Positions 15,721 to 24,827 of a stretch of DNA of 64,000 nucleotides are shown here, piece by piece (the stretch's first letter is position 1; each line of letters starts with the position of its first letter). The stretch is from NCBI RefSeq assembly GCF_004341085.1, contig NZ_SLXW01000011.1:18559-82558 (forward strand), given 5' to 3'. The DNA comes from Sphingomonas sp. PP-CE-1G-424. Lineage in GTDB: Bacteria > Pseudomonadota > Alphaproteobacteria > Sphingomonadales > Sphingomonadaceae. The notes beneath the pieces are model-generated. The model worked only from the letters and a program-made list of their open reading frames with translations. It searched no databases and was not told the origin of the DNA. A program made the position numbers and the translations under genes.

Positions 15721-17094
15721 TCTACTGCGGCTTTGGTCGACGATCGCCAGCCACGCCATTGCCTCTGCAACGCGCGTGCCCGGTTCGAGCGGGATCCGGG
15801 CCAGCTCGGTGCCGAACGGTGCAAAATAGGCGGGTTCGCCCTGCCATTCGGTAAAGCGCTCGCGGGCCTGCTCGATCGACCAGCCGTGGAGGTGGATACC
15901 AAGATCGACGAGCGCGCGGGCGACGCGGAACAGAAGCCAGTGAATGTGGCCGAGCGCATCGTGCGGGTCGGTATAGGCACCGGCTTTTTCGGCAAGTTGC
16001 TCGGCGTAGATGCCCCAGCCTTCGACGAAGGCCGACGCGTATTCGATGCGGAGCGGGTGGGGCGGGGTGGCGCTCTCCAGACCCAGCTGGATCATGTGGC
16101 CGGGGAGGAGTTCGTGCGCGACGACGCTCGGGAGCGTCCAGCATGGACGGCAGCGGATGTCCTTGAGGTCGACGACATAGGCGCCGGCGCGGGTCGGAGT
16201 CGGGACCTCTCGATAGCCGCCGCGGCCGGCGGCGATGTCTTGCGCGGATAACGCGCGGGCGCTGGCGTTCAGGCACCATGGAGGGAGCGCGCCGAACGCC
16301 GTCGGGATTTTGGCTCGCGCGGTGGCGAGCATGCGGTTCATGTCGCCAATTGCCTCTGCGCGGCCAGCGTCGGTGTCAGGATAGAGAAAGCGTTCGTCCC
16401 GCCAGAGTGTGGCATAGCGGGCTGCGACGGTCCCCTTGGATGCGCCGATCCGGTCGAACAGGTGTGTGGCGCGGGCGTGAAGGCGGTTCAGTTCGACGAA
16501 GAGCCGGCCTTCCGCATAGGCTGGCGTCATGGCGCCGAGCGGGCGTTGCAGTTGGAGAGCATACCAGTCCGCGCCGCCCCTGAACCGTCCGACTCCGGGC
16601 GCGGACGGGGCGATATCGCGGAGACTTTCGAGCGCGGCGATCTGTCGGTCGATCGCGGGGTTTGTGGGGGCGGTTCGAAGCGCGTCGACCGTGCGGTCGA
16701 GCGACAGGCGGGGAAGGACGATGCCGGCTTCGGCGTCGGCGAAGATCGCGGTGGTGTCTGCGTCGATCCTGGCTTGATCCGGACGTGCTGCCTTCCAGGC
16801 GCCGGTCGCAGGGGTGACGCGGTAGGGGCTGCGTCCGGTGCGGCCGAACGTGGACCGTGCGATGGCGGCGTCGATTGCCAGACCGGCGCGGGCGGTGATC
16901 AGGTCGAGGCGGTCGCTCGGTTGCAGGGAGCTTGCGTCGAACGGCGTCAGCAGGCGGAGCGCTTCGTCCGGGTTGGTTGCGGCGGCATTGTTCAGGGCTT
17001 GGCGAAGAAGCGGGACGGATTGGGCGCGGGCGTTTGCGGAGGCGAAGGCTGTTGAAGCCAGTCCGACGAGTATGCTTCTGCGGGTTGGCGTCAT
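15655..17094 (-). CDS. DUF885-family metallohydrolase, C-terminus altered
   Basis: 479 residues with a twin-arginine-like leader (TRRSILVGLASTAFASANAR A). The DUF885 signature VAHELLPGHMIQLGLES supplies HELLPGH metal-binding residues, with EGWGIYAEQLAEKAGAYTDP and FEPAYFAPFG-like segments following. DUF885 proteins are periplasmic/extracytoplasmic M32-like peptidase-fold hydrolases of poorly known substrate. The last ~25 residues (DQSRSRSPTVYHRGLLLPGR) no longer look like the family; the normal tail was probably cut off at the AT-rich junction. It is the distal gene of the minus-strand run that includes the LamG protein. Confidence 0.75.
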   Translation of the reverse strand: MTPTRRSILVGLASTAFASANARAQSVPLLRQALNNAAATNPDEALRLLTPFDASSLQPSDRLDLITARAGLAIDAAIARSTFGRTGRSPYRVTPATGAWKAARPDQARIDADTTAIFADAEAGIVLPRLSLDRTVDALRTAPTNPAIDRQIAALESLRDIAPSAPGVGRFRGGADWYALQLQRPLGAMTPAYAEGRLFVELNRLHARATHLFDRIGASKGTVAARYATLWRDERFLYPDTDAGRAEAIGDMNRMLATARAKIPTAFGALPPWCLNASARALSAQDIAAGRGGYREVPTPTRAGAYVVDLKDIRCRPCWTLPSVVAHELLPGHMIQLGLESATPPHPLRIEYASAFVEGWGIYAEQLAEKAGAYTDPHDALGHIHWLLFRVARALVDLGIHLHGWSIEQARERFTEWQGEPAYFAPFGTELARIPLEPGTRVAEAMAWLAIVDQSRSRSPTVYHRGLLLPGRKQILSPG

Positions 17095-17110
17095 TCTATG
17101 CCCCTCCGTG

Positions 17111-17171
17111 CGTCTTGAGCGAACGGTGAACCCTGGGACGCGTGTGCTTCGACTTCGCTCAGCACGAACGG
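17111..17171. repeat. short intergenic repeat of the sphingomonad type
   Basis: The stretch contains TTCGACTTCGCTCAGCACG AACGG-like sequence with GAGCGAACGG nearby in reverse sense. Such elements are scattered in Sphingomonas intergenic regions. It separates the LamG gene stop (17245) from the DUF885 start (17094). Confidence 0.4.
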
Positions 17172-17244
17172 GGTGGAGGCGGTCTTACTCTGGCTCTGGG
17201 CGGAGAAGGCATTGCGGGATACAGGAACCGTCATCGAGGGCGCA

Positions 17245-20200
17245 TCATCGCTGTAGCGAGACGCGGTTGTTCGCCTGCGTGATCTCGGGCTCGTCCCCAG
17301 CAAGCGCGACGTGAACGGTCAGCGTTGCGGGGTTTACGCGGGCCGGTATCGCCAGCGTCACGGTCGTGGTCCTCGGTCGCAGATCCAGCGGAGCGGCCAG
17401 CGGCGGGATGCTCTTGGTTGCCACCACTCTACCCATCGCGTCGATCAGTTCCGCACGGCCGCCTTTCGCGTCCTTTGCACCGAGGCTGTGAACCATGACC
17501 GTCACGGTGCGGCCCTTCACGACCACATCGTCGGTACCGATGCCGAGGTCCGCGCGCTCGTCTACCGGGGTGCCCGGCTCGATCAGCGCGAAGTCGAACA
17601 CCGTGGTGCCGGGCGCGAACGTCACGTCGGTGCTGGCGCTGCGTTCGAGCGTCATGGTCTGCGCAGCGCCGATCGCTGCGAGCGTCTTGCCGCCGTCGGT
17701 GCTGCTAGACGCCTGCATCGACCAGCGGCCGGCGGTGACGGTCCAGGTCGACATCGTCGCGCGCTGGGCGTGGTCTGTGGTGTTGTAGGCGATCACCCGG
17801 AACCTGGTCGGCGTCGCGCCGGGCAGCAGGAGCGCGACCCGTGTCGCCGCGCCCGGCTCGGCGAAGCGCCAGCTTACGGTGTTGCCGGGCCAGCTCTGGT
17901 TGCGGCGCAGCGCGATCCCACCGAGGCGCTCGCGTTGCAGGATCTCGCTTGGCTGGTCGACGCGGTCGCTCCACCAATGGCCTTCGGTGTACATGTCCAT
18001 GTGCAGCGACTTGTCGGCGATCGCGTCGGCATGGAGCGCTTCCAGGGGTGCGGTGTCGCCGGTCGCGGCCCAGGCAGTGTAGCGGGCGAACGGGTCTTCG
18101 GACTTGGCCGTGGCAAGTTTGGTGCGGGCCGCGGCGCCACCGGGGAGTGCGTCGAACGCGTTCTCGTTGAATTCGGCCAGCGCGCCCGGACCGGCCTTGG
18201 CGAGCCGCGCTTCGATCGGGCGAAGGTATTTGGCGTCGCCGGTGTAGCGCCACGCGGCCCAGGTCGCCTGCAACGAGGTCGTGATGCCGCCGCCGTCGCC
18301 GGTGCGCTCGGCATCGGTGCGCCAGTTGATCTCGTTGGGATAGCTCCAGCTGCCGTCGGGTGCCTGCTTGCCGTGCGCCATCCAGCCGTCGATCACGCCG
18401 GTGACGAGGCCGCGGGCGAGCGGATTGGCGTTGTAGAGGCCGACCAGCATCGGGCCGTGCATGACGGTGAAGGCATAGGGTTTCTGCCATTCCCACGCAC
18501 CTTCGCGGTACATCTTTCGCCCGCCATACCAGTTGCTGGCGAAGTGCATGTGGCCGGCGGGGTTCTTGAGGATCACGGTCTGGAGGGCGCGCGTGTTGTC
18601 CATCAGGCGCTCGACCGCCTTGGGCTCGCCCCAGTTGAGGTACAGGCGTTCGGCGTTGCTGTTCAGGCCCTCTTCGTACGCGTGGAGTTCGTCGGCGGTA
18701 ATGTAGCCGAGGCCGTTCACGATCATGCCGTTCTTGTAGACCGCGTCGGACAGCGCGCGGAGCGAGGCGTTGATCTTGTCGGGCTCGACTCCCATCAGCG
18801 CCAAGCCAGGCCATTGCTGGCTCAGATCGGTGTCGTCGGAAATGCCACCGCCGAAATCGCCGTAGGGGACTTGCCGCTCGTCGATCCACCAGGTGACGAA
18901 TTGGCGGACGCGCTTGAGGTCTTCGAGCTGGCGGAAGGCCCATAGGGGAACGCCTGCGGGGGCGACCGGCTGGACGAAGGCTGGCAGGTTCTCGGGGCGG
19001 TAATTGATGTCGGCCCAATAGGCGCGGGCGCGCGCGTTGTCGGCGTCGACGCGGAGCAGGTCGGAGATGTCGGCGAACAGGCGCTGGTAGAGGCCGGCGC
19101 GTTTCGAGGCGGTGTGTTCCTCGACGAGGAAGCCCCAATTGTCTTTCACCTGCGCCATGCGGTCGGCGATGTGCTCGGGCAGGGCTGCGGCGCGAGACTT
19201 TAATACTAAGCGAATCTTGGCGCCGTTCAGCGCGGTGGCGTCGAAGTCGGGGGCGGCGCTGGCGATCGTCAGATAGAGGCTGTCATTGGGGAGGATGCGG
19301 TCGCGCAGGTCAAGCCAGAGGGTGCGCGCTTCGTTCGGGCGGACCGAGACGGAGAGGTCGATCATGTCGCGGCCGGGCCAGATCGGGTCCTTCACGCAGA
19401 TGTTGAGAGCGATCAGGCCGGCGGCGTCAGTCTTGGCGTTCAGCGCGGGGATATCAATCGCGATGCCGTCGAGACCGTCGTTGAGGTTCTGCCAGCCGTA
19501 ATCGAACGCGCGGGCGAGCGGGCGGTCGGGGAGCGCGTCGCCGAAGCTTGCCGGGATCAGGATGTGGACGATCGGGGCGGCGTCCTTGCGGCGGACGGGC
19601 GCGCCGGATGCGCCACCGGTGCCTGCCCCGACCGCGGCTTTGAGACCGGCGGAGGGCATCGCGACGACTGTGCTGCGTTCGTTGGGCGCGAACCGGCCGG
19701 CGATGTACGTGTTGAGCGGTGCGAGCGCGGCGAGGTTAGGGGAGGCGGCGGCGTCGATGGTGTAAGAGAGCTTGAAGCTGCCGGCGGGTTCCGCGCCTGC
19801 GCCGACGTCATAGGCCCAGAGCTCCTGGATCGGCTGCTCCTGCATCGTGTTGGTGAAGCTCAGCGTGCCGCCGGTGCGGGGGGCGAACTGGTTTACGCTG
19901 CGGACTGTGCCTCGGGCGCGGGTGGCGATCAGGGCGGGCTTGGTGCCGTCGCTCCAGTCCAGGCGACCATAGGCCGCGCCGCGGATCTCGACGCGGTTGA
20001 CGCGTTCGTTCGGCGGGATCGTCAGGTCGTAGCGCTTGCCGCCTTCGACATAGGTGTTCCAGTCGGGCAGCTCAAAATAATCGTCGCGGCCGGGCAGGCG
20101 GGAGCGGTTGTAGACGCCGGGCCAGGTCGTCTCTGCGATTCCGTCGACGCCTTTCCACATCCATTCCTTCAGGTCCTTCGCGTCGGCGAATTCGACTTTC

Positions 20201-21045
20201 CGGACGCGGGTGACAGGGGCGTCGAGGACGGGTGGCGCGGACTTGTCCCAGCCGTAGCGGTGGAGCCACGCCGTGCGTCTGGCTGCCGGATCGGTCGCGG
20301 GGGCGGGGGCCGGTTCGCGCTTATCGGCGAGCGCTGCGACATCGGAGGCGGGGAGGATGCGGTCGTAGACACGGATCTCGTCGAGGTCCGATCCGCGCAT
20401 GAAATTGTAGCGGCTCTGGACTTGGTGGGGGGACATGACGCGGCCGGCGAGGCCGAACTGGTCGAGGCCGCTGTCGAGGTCGGCCTTCTGGTCCTTCCGC
20501 ACGACCAGCTTACCGTCGATATAGAGCTGCACGCCGATGGTTTCGTCCCAGGTGAAGGCGATGTGCGACCAGGCGTCGGCGGCGGGGGCTTGGGGGATCG
20601 TCCACGACACCCGGATGCGCGAGAGGTTCGCGTCGGTGACGAAGGCGTCGAAGCCGTGGCCGTTCCAGTCGATCCGTAGGAACGCCATGTCCCAGCTCGA
20701 ATGGTCCGCGAACCCGGTGCGGAAGATCACGAACGGGGCTTCGCCGACGGGGGTGCGGGCGCGCCAGAAGAAAGCGAGCGTACCACGGTCCGCGCGGATG
20801 TTGCCGGGGGCTTTCCACGCTACGTAGCCGTCGTCCGCCCAGCGCACGGCGCCGCCGATCGTGCCGTCCGGGGTTACGTCGACGCCGCTGCGGAAATTGG
20901 GGACGGGGTCGCCGGTGGCGTAGTCGGCGGTGAGGCTCTTGTCGGCGGAGGCGCGGAAGAGGAGGCCGGTCGCGTCCTGCGCTTGTGCCGGAGCGATGCT
21001 CGCAACGGCTAATGCTAGGACGGACGCCGTGGTGGAACGCTTCAC
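17245..21045 (-). CDS. large secreted LamG-domain protein, possible novel polysaccharide-active enzyme
   Basis: 1266 residues. A signal peptide (VLALAVASIAPAQA) is followed by a LamG/concanavalin-like lectin domain at about residues 25-235 (GTLAFFWRARTP, WSHIAFTWDETIGVQLYIDG, LDEIRVYDRILPASDV). Residues ~260-620 are beta-rich. Residues ~640-1010 are helical with many aromatic/acidic motifs (YGDFGGGISDDTDLSQQWPG, MHFASNWYGGRKMYREGAWE, SWSYPNEINWRTDAERTGDG, MDMYTEGHWWSDRVDQPSEI), resembling an alpha-toroid sugar-active domain. The C-terminal ~170 residues are beta-sandwich-like (TTTVTLAIPARVNPATLTVH). It sits in a uronate catabolic locus next to a hexuronate transporter, so a lyase or hydrolase for an acidic polysaccharide is inferred. 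No CAZy family could be assigned by eye. Confidence 0.7.
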   Translation of the reverse strand: MKRSTTASVLALAVASIAPAQAQDATGLLFRASADKSLTADYATGDPVPNFRSGVDVTPDGTIGGAVRWADDGYVAWKAPGNIRADRGTLAFFWRARTPVGEAPFVIFRTGFADHSSWDMAFLRIDWNGHGFDAFVTDANLSRIRVSWTIPQAPAADAWSHIAFTWDETIGVQLYIDGKLVVRKDQKADLDSGLDQFGLAGRVMSPHQVQSRYNFMRGSDLDEIRVYDRILPASDVAALADKREPAPAPATDPAARRTAWLHRYGWDKSAPPVLDAPVTRVRKVEFADAKDLKEWMWKGVDGIAETTWPGVYNRSRLPGRDDYFELPDWNTYVEGGKRYDLTIPPNERVNRVEIRGAAYGRLDWSDGTKPALIATRARGTVRSVNQFAPRTGGTLSFTNTMQEQPIQELWAYDVGAGAEPAGSFKLSYTIDAAASPNLAALAPLNTYIAGRFAPNERSTVVAMPSAGLKAAVGAGTGGASGAPVRRKDAAPIVHILIPASFGDALPDRPLARAFDYGWQNLNDGLDGIAIDIPALNAKTDAAGLIALNICVKDPIWPGRDMIDLSVSVRPNEARTLWLDLRDRILPNDSLYLTIASAAPDFDATALNGAKIRLVLKSRAAALPEHIADRMAQVKDNWGFLVEEHTASKRAGLYQRLFADISDLLRVDADNARARAYWADINYRPENLPAFVQPVAPAGVPLWAFRQLEDLKRVRQFVTWWIDERQVPYGDFGGGISDDTDLSQQWPGLALMGVEPDKINASLRALSDAVYKNGMIVNGLGYITADELHAYEEGLNSNAERLYLNWGEPKAVERLMDNTRALQTVILKNPAGHMHFASNWYGGRKMYREGAWEWQKPYAFTVMHGPMLVGLYNANPLARGLVTGVIDGWMAHGKQAPDGSWSYPNEINWRTDAERTGDGGGITTSLQATWAAWRYTGDAKYLRPIEARLAKAGPGALAEFNENAFDALPGGAAARTKLATAKSEDPFARYTAWAATGDTAPLEALHADAIADKSLHMDMYTEGHWWSDRVDQPSEILQRERLGGIALRRNQSWPGNTVSWRFAEPGAATRVALLLPGATPTRFRVIAYNTTDHAQRATMSTWTVTAGRWSMQASSSTDGGKTLAAIGAAQTMTLERSASTDVTFAPGTTVFDFALIEPGTPVDERADLGIGTDDVVVKGRTVTVMVHSLGAKDAKGGRAELIDAMGRVVATKSIPPLAAPLDLRPRTTTVTLAIPARVNPATLTVHVALAGDEPEITQANNRVSLQR

Positions 21046-21108
21046 TGCTCTCTCCCTGGTGCCAATCAGCGTTGAGCGATTTGGCCAAATGTTCGTCGTC
21101 AGAAGCTT

Positions 21109-21161
21109 GTTCTCCCGCGAAGGCGGGAGCCCAGACTGGACTCCCGCTTTCGCGGGAGAAC
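21109..21161. repeat. REP-like palindrome
   Basis: Arms 21109-21129 and 21141-21161 are complementary with one mismatch (21 bp, 11-nt centre). It lies between the MFS stop (21176) and LamG start (21045) on the minus strand and may stabilise or attenuate the transcript. Confidence 0.8.
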
Positions 21162-21175
21162 AAGGAAGGGCAGAC

Positions 21176-22495
21176 CTAGCCCGCGTCCACTCTCGCCAGC
21201 CTCGGCGAGAGCAGGTGCACGACGGTGATCGCGATCAGGTACGTGCTCCCGGCGACCGCGAAGATCAGCGTGTAGCTCCCCGTGGTCTGCAGGACGTAGC
21301 CGGTGAACTTGGCCATCATCATGCCGCCGATCGCACCGACCGTGCCGCCAATGCCGACCACCGACCCGACTGCGCCGCGCGGAAACATGTCCGACGGGAT
21401 CGTGTACAGGTTCGCCGAGAACGCTTGGTGCGCCGCCGTCGCCAGCCCGACGATCCCGACCGCGAGCCAGAGGTTGTCGACATATTGCGCGAAGAAAATC
21501 GGCATCACCAAGAACGCGCAGGCCAGCATCGTGATCTTCCGCGCGAAATTGGCGGAGTAACCGCGCTTCATCAGCTTGGACGACGACCAGCCGCCCGCGA
21601 CGCTGCCGACGTCCGAGAGCAGGTAGATCGCGACCAGCGGTGGACCGAAGCTCTTGAGATCGAGATGATAGGTCTTGGCGAGGAAATCGGGCGTCCAGAA
21701 CAGGAACAGCCACCAGATCGGATCGATCAGGAATTTGCCCAGCGCATACGCCCAGGTCTCGCGGTAGCCGAGCAGCTTGAGCCAGCCGATCTTCTTCGCG
21801 GGGTCTGCGGGATCGCTTTCGATATGCGCGAGTTCGGCGGGCGACAGCTTGACCACCTCGCGCGGCCGGCGATAGATCGCGATCCAGGCGACCAGCCAGA
21901 TCAGGCTGATCGCGCCGGTGATGATGAACGCCATCCGCCAGCCGAATGCGATCGTGATGATCGGCACGATCAGCGGGGTGATCACCGCGCCGATGTTCGC
22001 GCCCGCATTGAACACGCCGGTCGCGAACGCGCGCTCCTTGGCAGGAAACCACTCCGAGACCGCCTTGATGCCCGCGGGGAAGTTGCCCGCCTCGCCTAGG
22101 CCGAGCACGACGCGCGCCGCGGAGAACTGGAACGCATTGCCGGCGAACCCGCACAGCGTGTGGCCGAGCGTCCAGATCACGAACGCGACCGAATAACCGA
22201 TCCGCGCGCCGAGCACGTCGACGATCCGGCCGAAGCTCAGATAACCGATCGCATAGGCCGCCTGGAACCAGAAGATGACATCGGCATAGGTCGTCTCGTT
22301 CCAGCCGAGTTCGGCGGAGATGGTCGGCTTCAGGACACCGATCATCTGCCGGTCGACATAGTTGATTGCGGTGGCGGCAAACAACAGGCTGCAGATCAGC
22401 CAGCGATACCGGCCGATATTGCCGCCAATTCCAGCCTCGCCCACCCCGTTCGCGCCGGGAGCGCCCGCGACCTCCGGCATGTTCATGCTCGCCAT
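21176..22495 (-). CDS. exuT: MFS hexuronate transporter (ExuT-like, ACS family)
   Basis: 439 residues with about 12 membrane segments. The N-terminal half has YRWLICSLLFAATAINYVDR and the RxxxGxxEAGNFPAGIKAV motif (VLGLGEAGNFPAGIKAVSEW) shared with ExuT/GudP/GarP anion:proton symporters, then FNAGANIGAVITPLIVPI. It would import galacturonate or glucuronate into the cytoplasm for the uxa/uxu/kdg genes around it. It follows the hydratase-family gene on the same strand by 24 bp. Exact uronate specificity is inferred from context. Confidence 0.85.
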   Translation of the reverse strand: MASMNMPEVAGAPGANGVGEAGIGGNIGRYRWLICSLLFAATAINYVDRQMIGVLKPTISAELGWNETTYADVIFWFQAAYAIGYLSFGRIVDVLGARIGYSVAFVIWTLGHTLCGFAGNAFQFSAARVVLGLGEAGNFPAGIKAVSEWFPAKERAFATGVFNAGANIGAVITPLIVPIITIAFGWRMAFIITGAISLIWLVAWIAIYRRPREVVKLSPAELAHIESDPADPAKKIGWLKLLGYRETWAYALGKFLIDPIWWLFLFWTPDFLAKTYHLDLKSFGPPLVAIYLLSDVGSVAGGWSSSKLMKRGYSANFARKITMLACAFLVMPIFFAQYVDNLWLAVGIVGLATAAHQAFSANLYTIPSDMFPRGAVGSVVGIGGTVGAIGGMMMAKFTGYVLQTTGSYTLIFAVAGSTYLIAITVVHLLSPRLARVDAG

Positions 22496-22519
22496 TGGCT
22501 TCTCTCCTAAAGACAGCCT

Positions 22520-23314
22520 CTAGCGGGCCTTGATGGTGCAGTGGACGGCTAACCGTCCGTCGAAGCGCGCCTCGACCCGGTCGCCGATCGCCACCGGATG
22601 GACGCCGGTGACCGCGCCGGTCGAAACCCATTGTCCCGGCGACAGCGCGATCCCGCGTGCGGCTAGGTGTTCGAGCAGATAGCGCACCGCGCCGAACGGG
22701 CCGTCGAGCATGGTCGCACTCGTGGCCGCACCGATCAAGGCGCCGTTGATCCACAGCTCGACCGGCCAGTCGTTGATGTCGCCATCGCGCCAGCCCTTGG
22801 CATCGGCGCCGACGACGAGGCCGTTGTTATTGCCGAAATCGGAGACGGTGACGGTCGGTCCGAGCGCGTTGATGCCGGGGAAGGGCGAACTCGCGATCTC
22901 GATCCCGACATGCACCGCGTCGATCATCGCGCGGGCTTCGTCGATCGTATAGGTCGACTTGGCAGGGTGGGGCGCGGTGCCGATCCTGAGCAGAAATTCG
23001 GCCTCTGCCGCGGCAAACCCTTGCGCGAACACTGGCATAGCGACCGGATCGGCGCTGGCCATGACGATTTGATCGGCGAAGATGGGGCCGGTCAGGCGGT
23101 CGATACCGTCGAGCGGCGGGTTGATCCGGCCGACCTTCCAGCCCGCCACGACGCCGTCCGCGAGCAGCAGCGCCGCGTCCTGCACGGCATAGCCCTCGTC
23201 GAGCGTGACCGGCACGTCGCCGGGAAATTCGGGAACGACGCCACCGTCGCGGCGCGCGTCCACGAAGGTCTGGGCGATCCGTGTCGTGTTGGTCGTGTTC
23301 GGCTGTGCCGCCAA
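22520..23314 (-). CDS. FAH / 2-keto-4-pentenoate hydratase family protein
   Basis: 264 residues from a TTG at 23314, chosen because AGGAGG lies 7 nt upstream; a farther ATG at 23440 would run into the upstream gene and across an operator. The fold signature is GWKVGRINPPL, AEAEFLLRIGTAPHP with paired acidic metal ligands, EIASSPFPG, TVTVSDFGNNNGLVVGADAK and HLAARGIALSPGQWVSTGAV. These enzymes hydrate or cleave 2-keto acids. In a uronate locus it may act on a keto-deoxy sugar acid, but no specific reaction is visible. It follows uxuB by 73 bp with an operator-like site between. Confidence 0.75.
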   Translation of the reverse strand: MAAQPNTTNTTRIAQTFVDARRDGGVVPEFPGDVPVTLDEGYAVQDAALLLADGVVAGWKVGRINPPLDGIDRLTGPIFADQIVMASADPVAMPVFAQGFAAAEAEFLLRIGTAPHPAKSTYTIDEARAMIDAVHVGIEIASSPFPGINALGPTVTVSDFGNNNGLVVGADAKGWRDGDINDWPVELWINGALIGAATSATMLDGPFGAVRYLLEHLAARGIALSPGQWVSTGAVTGVHPVAIGDRVEARFDGRLAVHCTIKAR

Positions 23315-23356
23315 GAACCCCTCCTGTGATGTCGTTCTATTTTTTCGAAGCGTATG

Positions 23357-23370
23357 GGAAACCGGTGTCA
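23357..23370. promoter_or_regulatory. LacI-type operator, copy 1
   Basis: GGAAACCGGTGTCA matches the window consensus GGTAACCGGTGTCA at 13 of 14 positions. It lies 43 bp upstream of the TTG start of the hydratase gene, inside the uxuB-hydratase gap. Confidence 0.65.
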
Positions 23371-23387
23371 TTGACAAGCCGACTTGC

Positions 23388-24827
23388 TCAGCCCGCGAAC
23401 AATGAGCACCAGTTTTCGTCGTGAGCATCGGTCGCGGCACGGCCGAGCGCTGCCATTAGTGCAGCGTCCTCAAGCACTTCGCGAGAAATGCCGAGGCCTT
23501 CGTCTGTCAAGCGCGCGACGATATCCGCCGGGCTGCCCGCGGATGCGAGTATGGCCAGCCTGTTGCCGGCAGGGTCGACGATCGGCTGTCCACCGCGCGA
23601 TCGGCGGATCAGGAACGCGGTCCAGGCGCCGAACGCCGCGACGACGTGCGTCGGCATGCGTCCCGCGCGGCGATTGGCGATCAGCGTATCGCCGAGGCGA
23701 TAGGGGAGCTTCTGCGAACCGTCCTGCGCGATCTGGTCGAGCCGGTGGACGATCACCGGGTTGCGGAAGCGTCGCAGTACGGCTGCGCGATAGTCCTGGA
23801 TGTCGAGGCCGTGGACGGGGGGCAGCATCGGGATGATGTCGCGGACGATCATCGCGTCTACGAACGCGGCCAGTTCCGGGTCGCGCATCGCGTCGGCGAC
23901 GCTGGTCGATCCGCGCAACAGGCCGGCATAGGCAAGCGTGGAATGCGCGCCGTTGAGGATCCGCAGCTTGGCCTTTTCGTAGCCGCCGACGTCGGTGGTG
24001 ATGGTCGCGCCGACGCTGGCGAGGTCGGGGCCGAGCGGCCGCCCGATGTCCTCGATGACCCATTGCGTGAACGATTCCCGCTGGACCGCAGCGCGATCCT
24101 CGATCCCGAGTGCTGCGGCGACATCGGCGTAGAGCGCGGCGTCGCTTGCCGGGGTGATCGAATCGACCATCGTCGAGGGCACCCGGACCTCGCCCGCGAT
24201 CCAGTCCGCCAGTGATGCATCGGTCCGTCCCGCAAAGGCGACCAGTGCGGCATGCAACTTGGCGCCGTTGCTCGCGAGATTGTCGCACGGCATCGGTACG
24301 AAGGGCGCAATGCCGGCGGCCCGGCGCGCGGCGAGGCCGGCGACGATCCAGCCGACGACGCTGCGCGGAACCGTCGTTCCGGCGAGGTCGTGGACGATAT
24401 CGGGATGGCTCAGGTCGAGCGTGCCATCGCCTGCGAGGCAATAGCCCTTCTCGGTCACGGTCGTCGTCACCAGCGCAACTGACGGGTCGGCAAGCAGCGC
24501 GTGGGTCTCTGCCGCGTCCTCAGGCCCCAGGAAGCGGCGGTGCGCGCCGATCACGCGCAGCGATGGATCGGCGTCGCGGATCGCAAGCGTATAAAGCCCG
24601 TCCTGCTCTGCCAGCGCGTCGATCGTGCCGCGCGTCCGCATCGATACCGCGGCGATCCCCCAGCGAGCATCGTGCGAAAGGACGTCGTCGACATAGGCCG
24701 CCTGGTGCGCGCGGTGAAATGCGCCGGGGCCGAAATGGACGATGCCGACGCCGCCGGCTGGGCGCCCTTTCGGGCTTTGTACGGAGCCGGGCAGGGTGGA
24801 GAGGCTGGCGAAAGACAGTCGGTTCAC
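23388..24827 (-). CDS. uxuB: fructuronate reductase-like mannitol dehydrogenase family enzyme
   Basis: 479 residues, the usual size. NAD-binding start VGIVHFGPGAFHRAHQAAYV is followed by VTTTVTEKGYCLAGDGTLDL, MPCDNLASNGAKLHAALVAF, STMVDSITPAS, FTQWVIEDIG and KLRILNGAHSTLAYAGLLRG, all typical of UxuB-type long-chain polyol dehydrogenases. It reduces a keto-uronate (fructuronate or tagaturonate) in the cytoplasm. It overlaps uxaA by 4 bp. Because the partner here is altronate dehydratase rather than UxuA, tagaturonate reduction is as likely as fructuronate reduction. Confidence 0.88.
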   Translation of the reverse strand: MNRLSFASLSTLPGSVQSPKGRPAGGVGIVHFGPGAFHRAHQAAYVDDVLSHDARWGIAAVSMRTRGTIDALAEQDGLYTLAIRDADPSLRVIGAHRRFLGPEDAAETHALLADPSVALVTTTVTEKGYCLAGDGTLDLSHPDIVHDLAGTTVPRSVVGWIVAGLAARRAAGIAPFVPMPCDNLASNGAKLHAALVAFAGRTDASLADWIAGEVRVPSTMVDSITPASDAALYADVAAALGIEDRAAVQRESFTQWVIEDIGRPLGPDLASVGATITTDVGGYEKAKLRILNGAHSTLAYAGLLRGSTSVADAMRDPELAAFVDAMIVRDIIPMLPPVHGLDIQDYRAAVLRRFRNPVIVHRLDQIAQDGSQKLPYRLGDTLIANRRAGRMPTHVVAAFGAWTAFLIRRSRGGQPIVDPAGNRLAILASAGSPADIVARLTDEGLGISREVLEDAALMAALGRAATDAHDENWCSLFAG

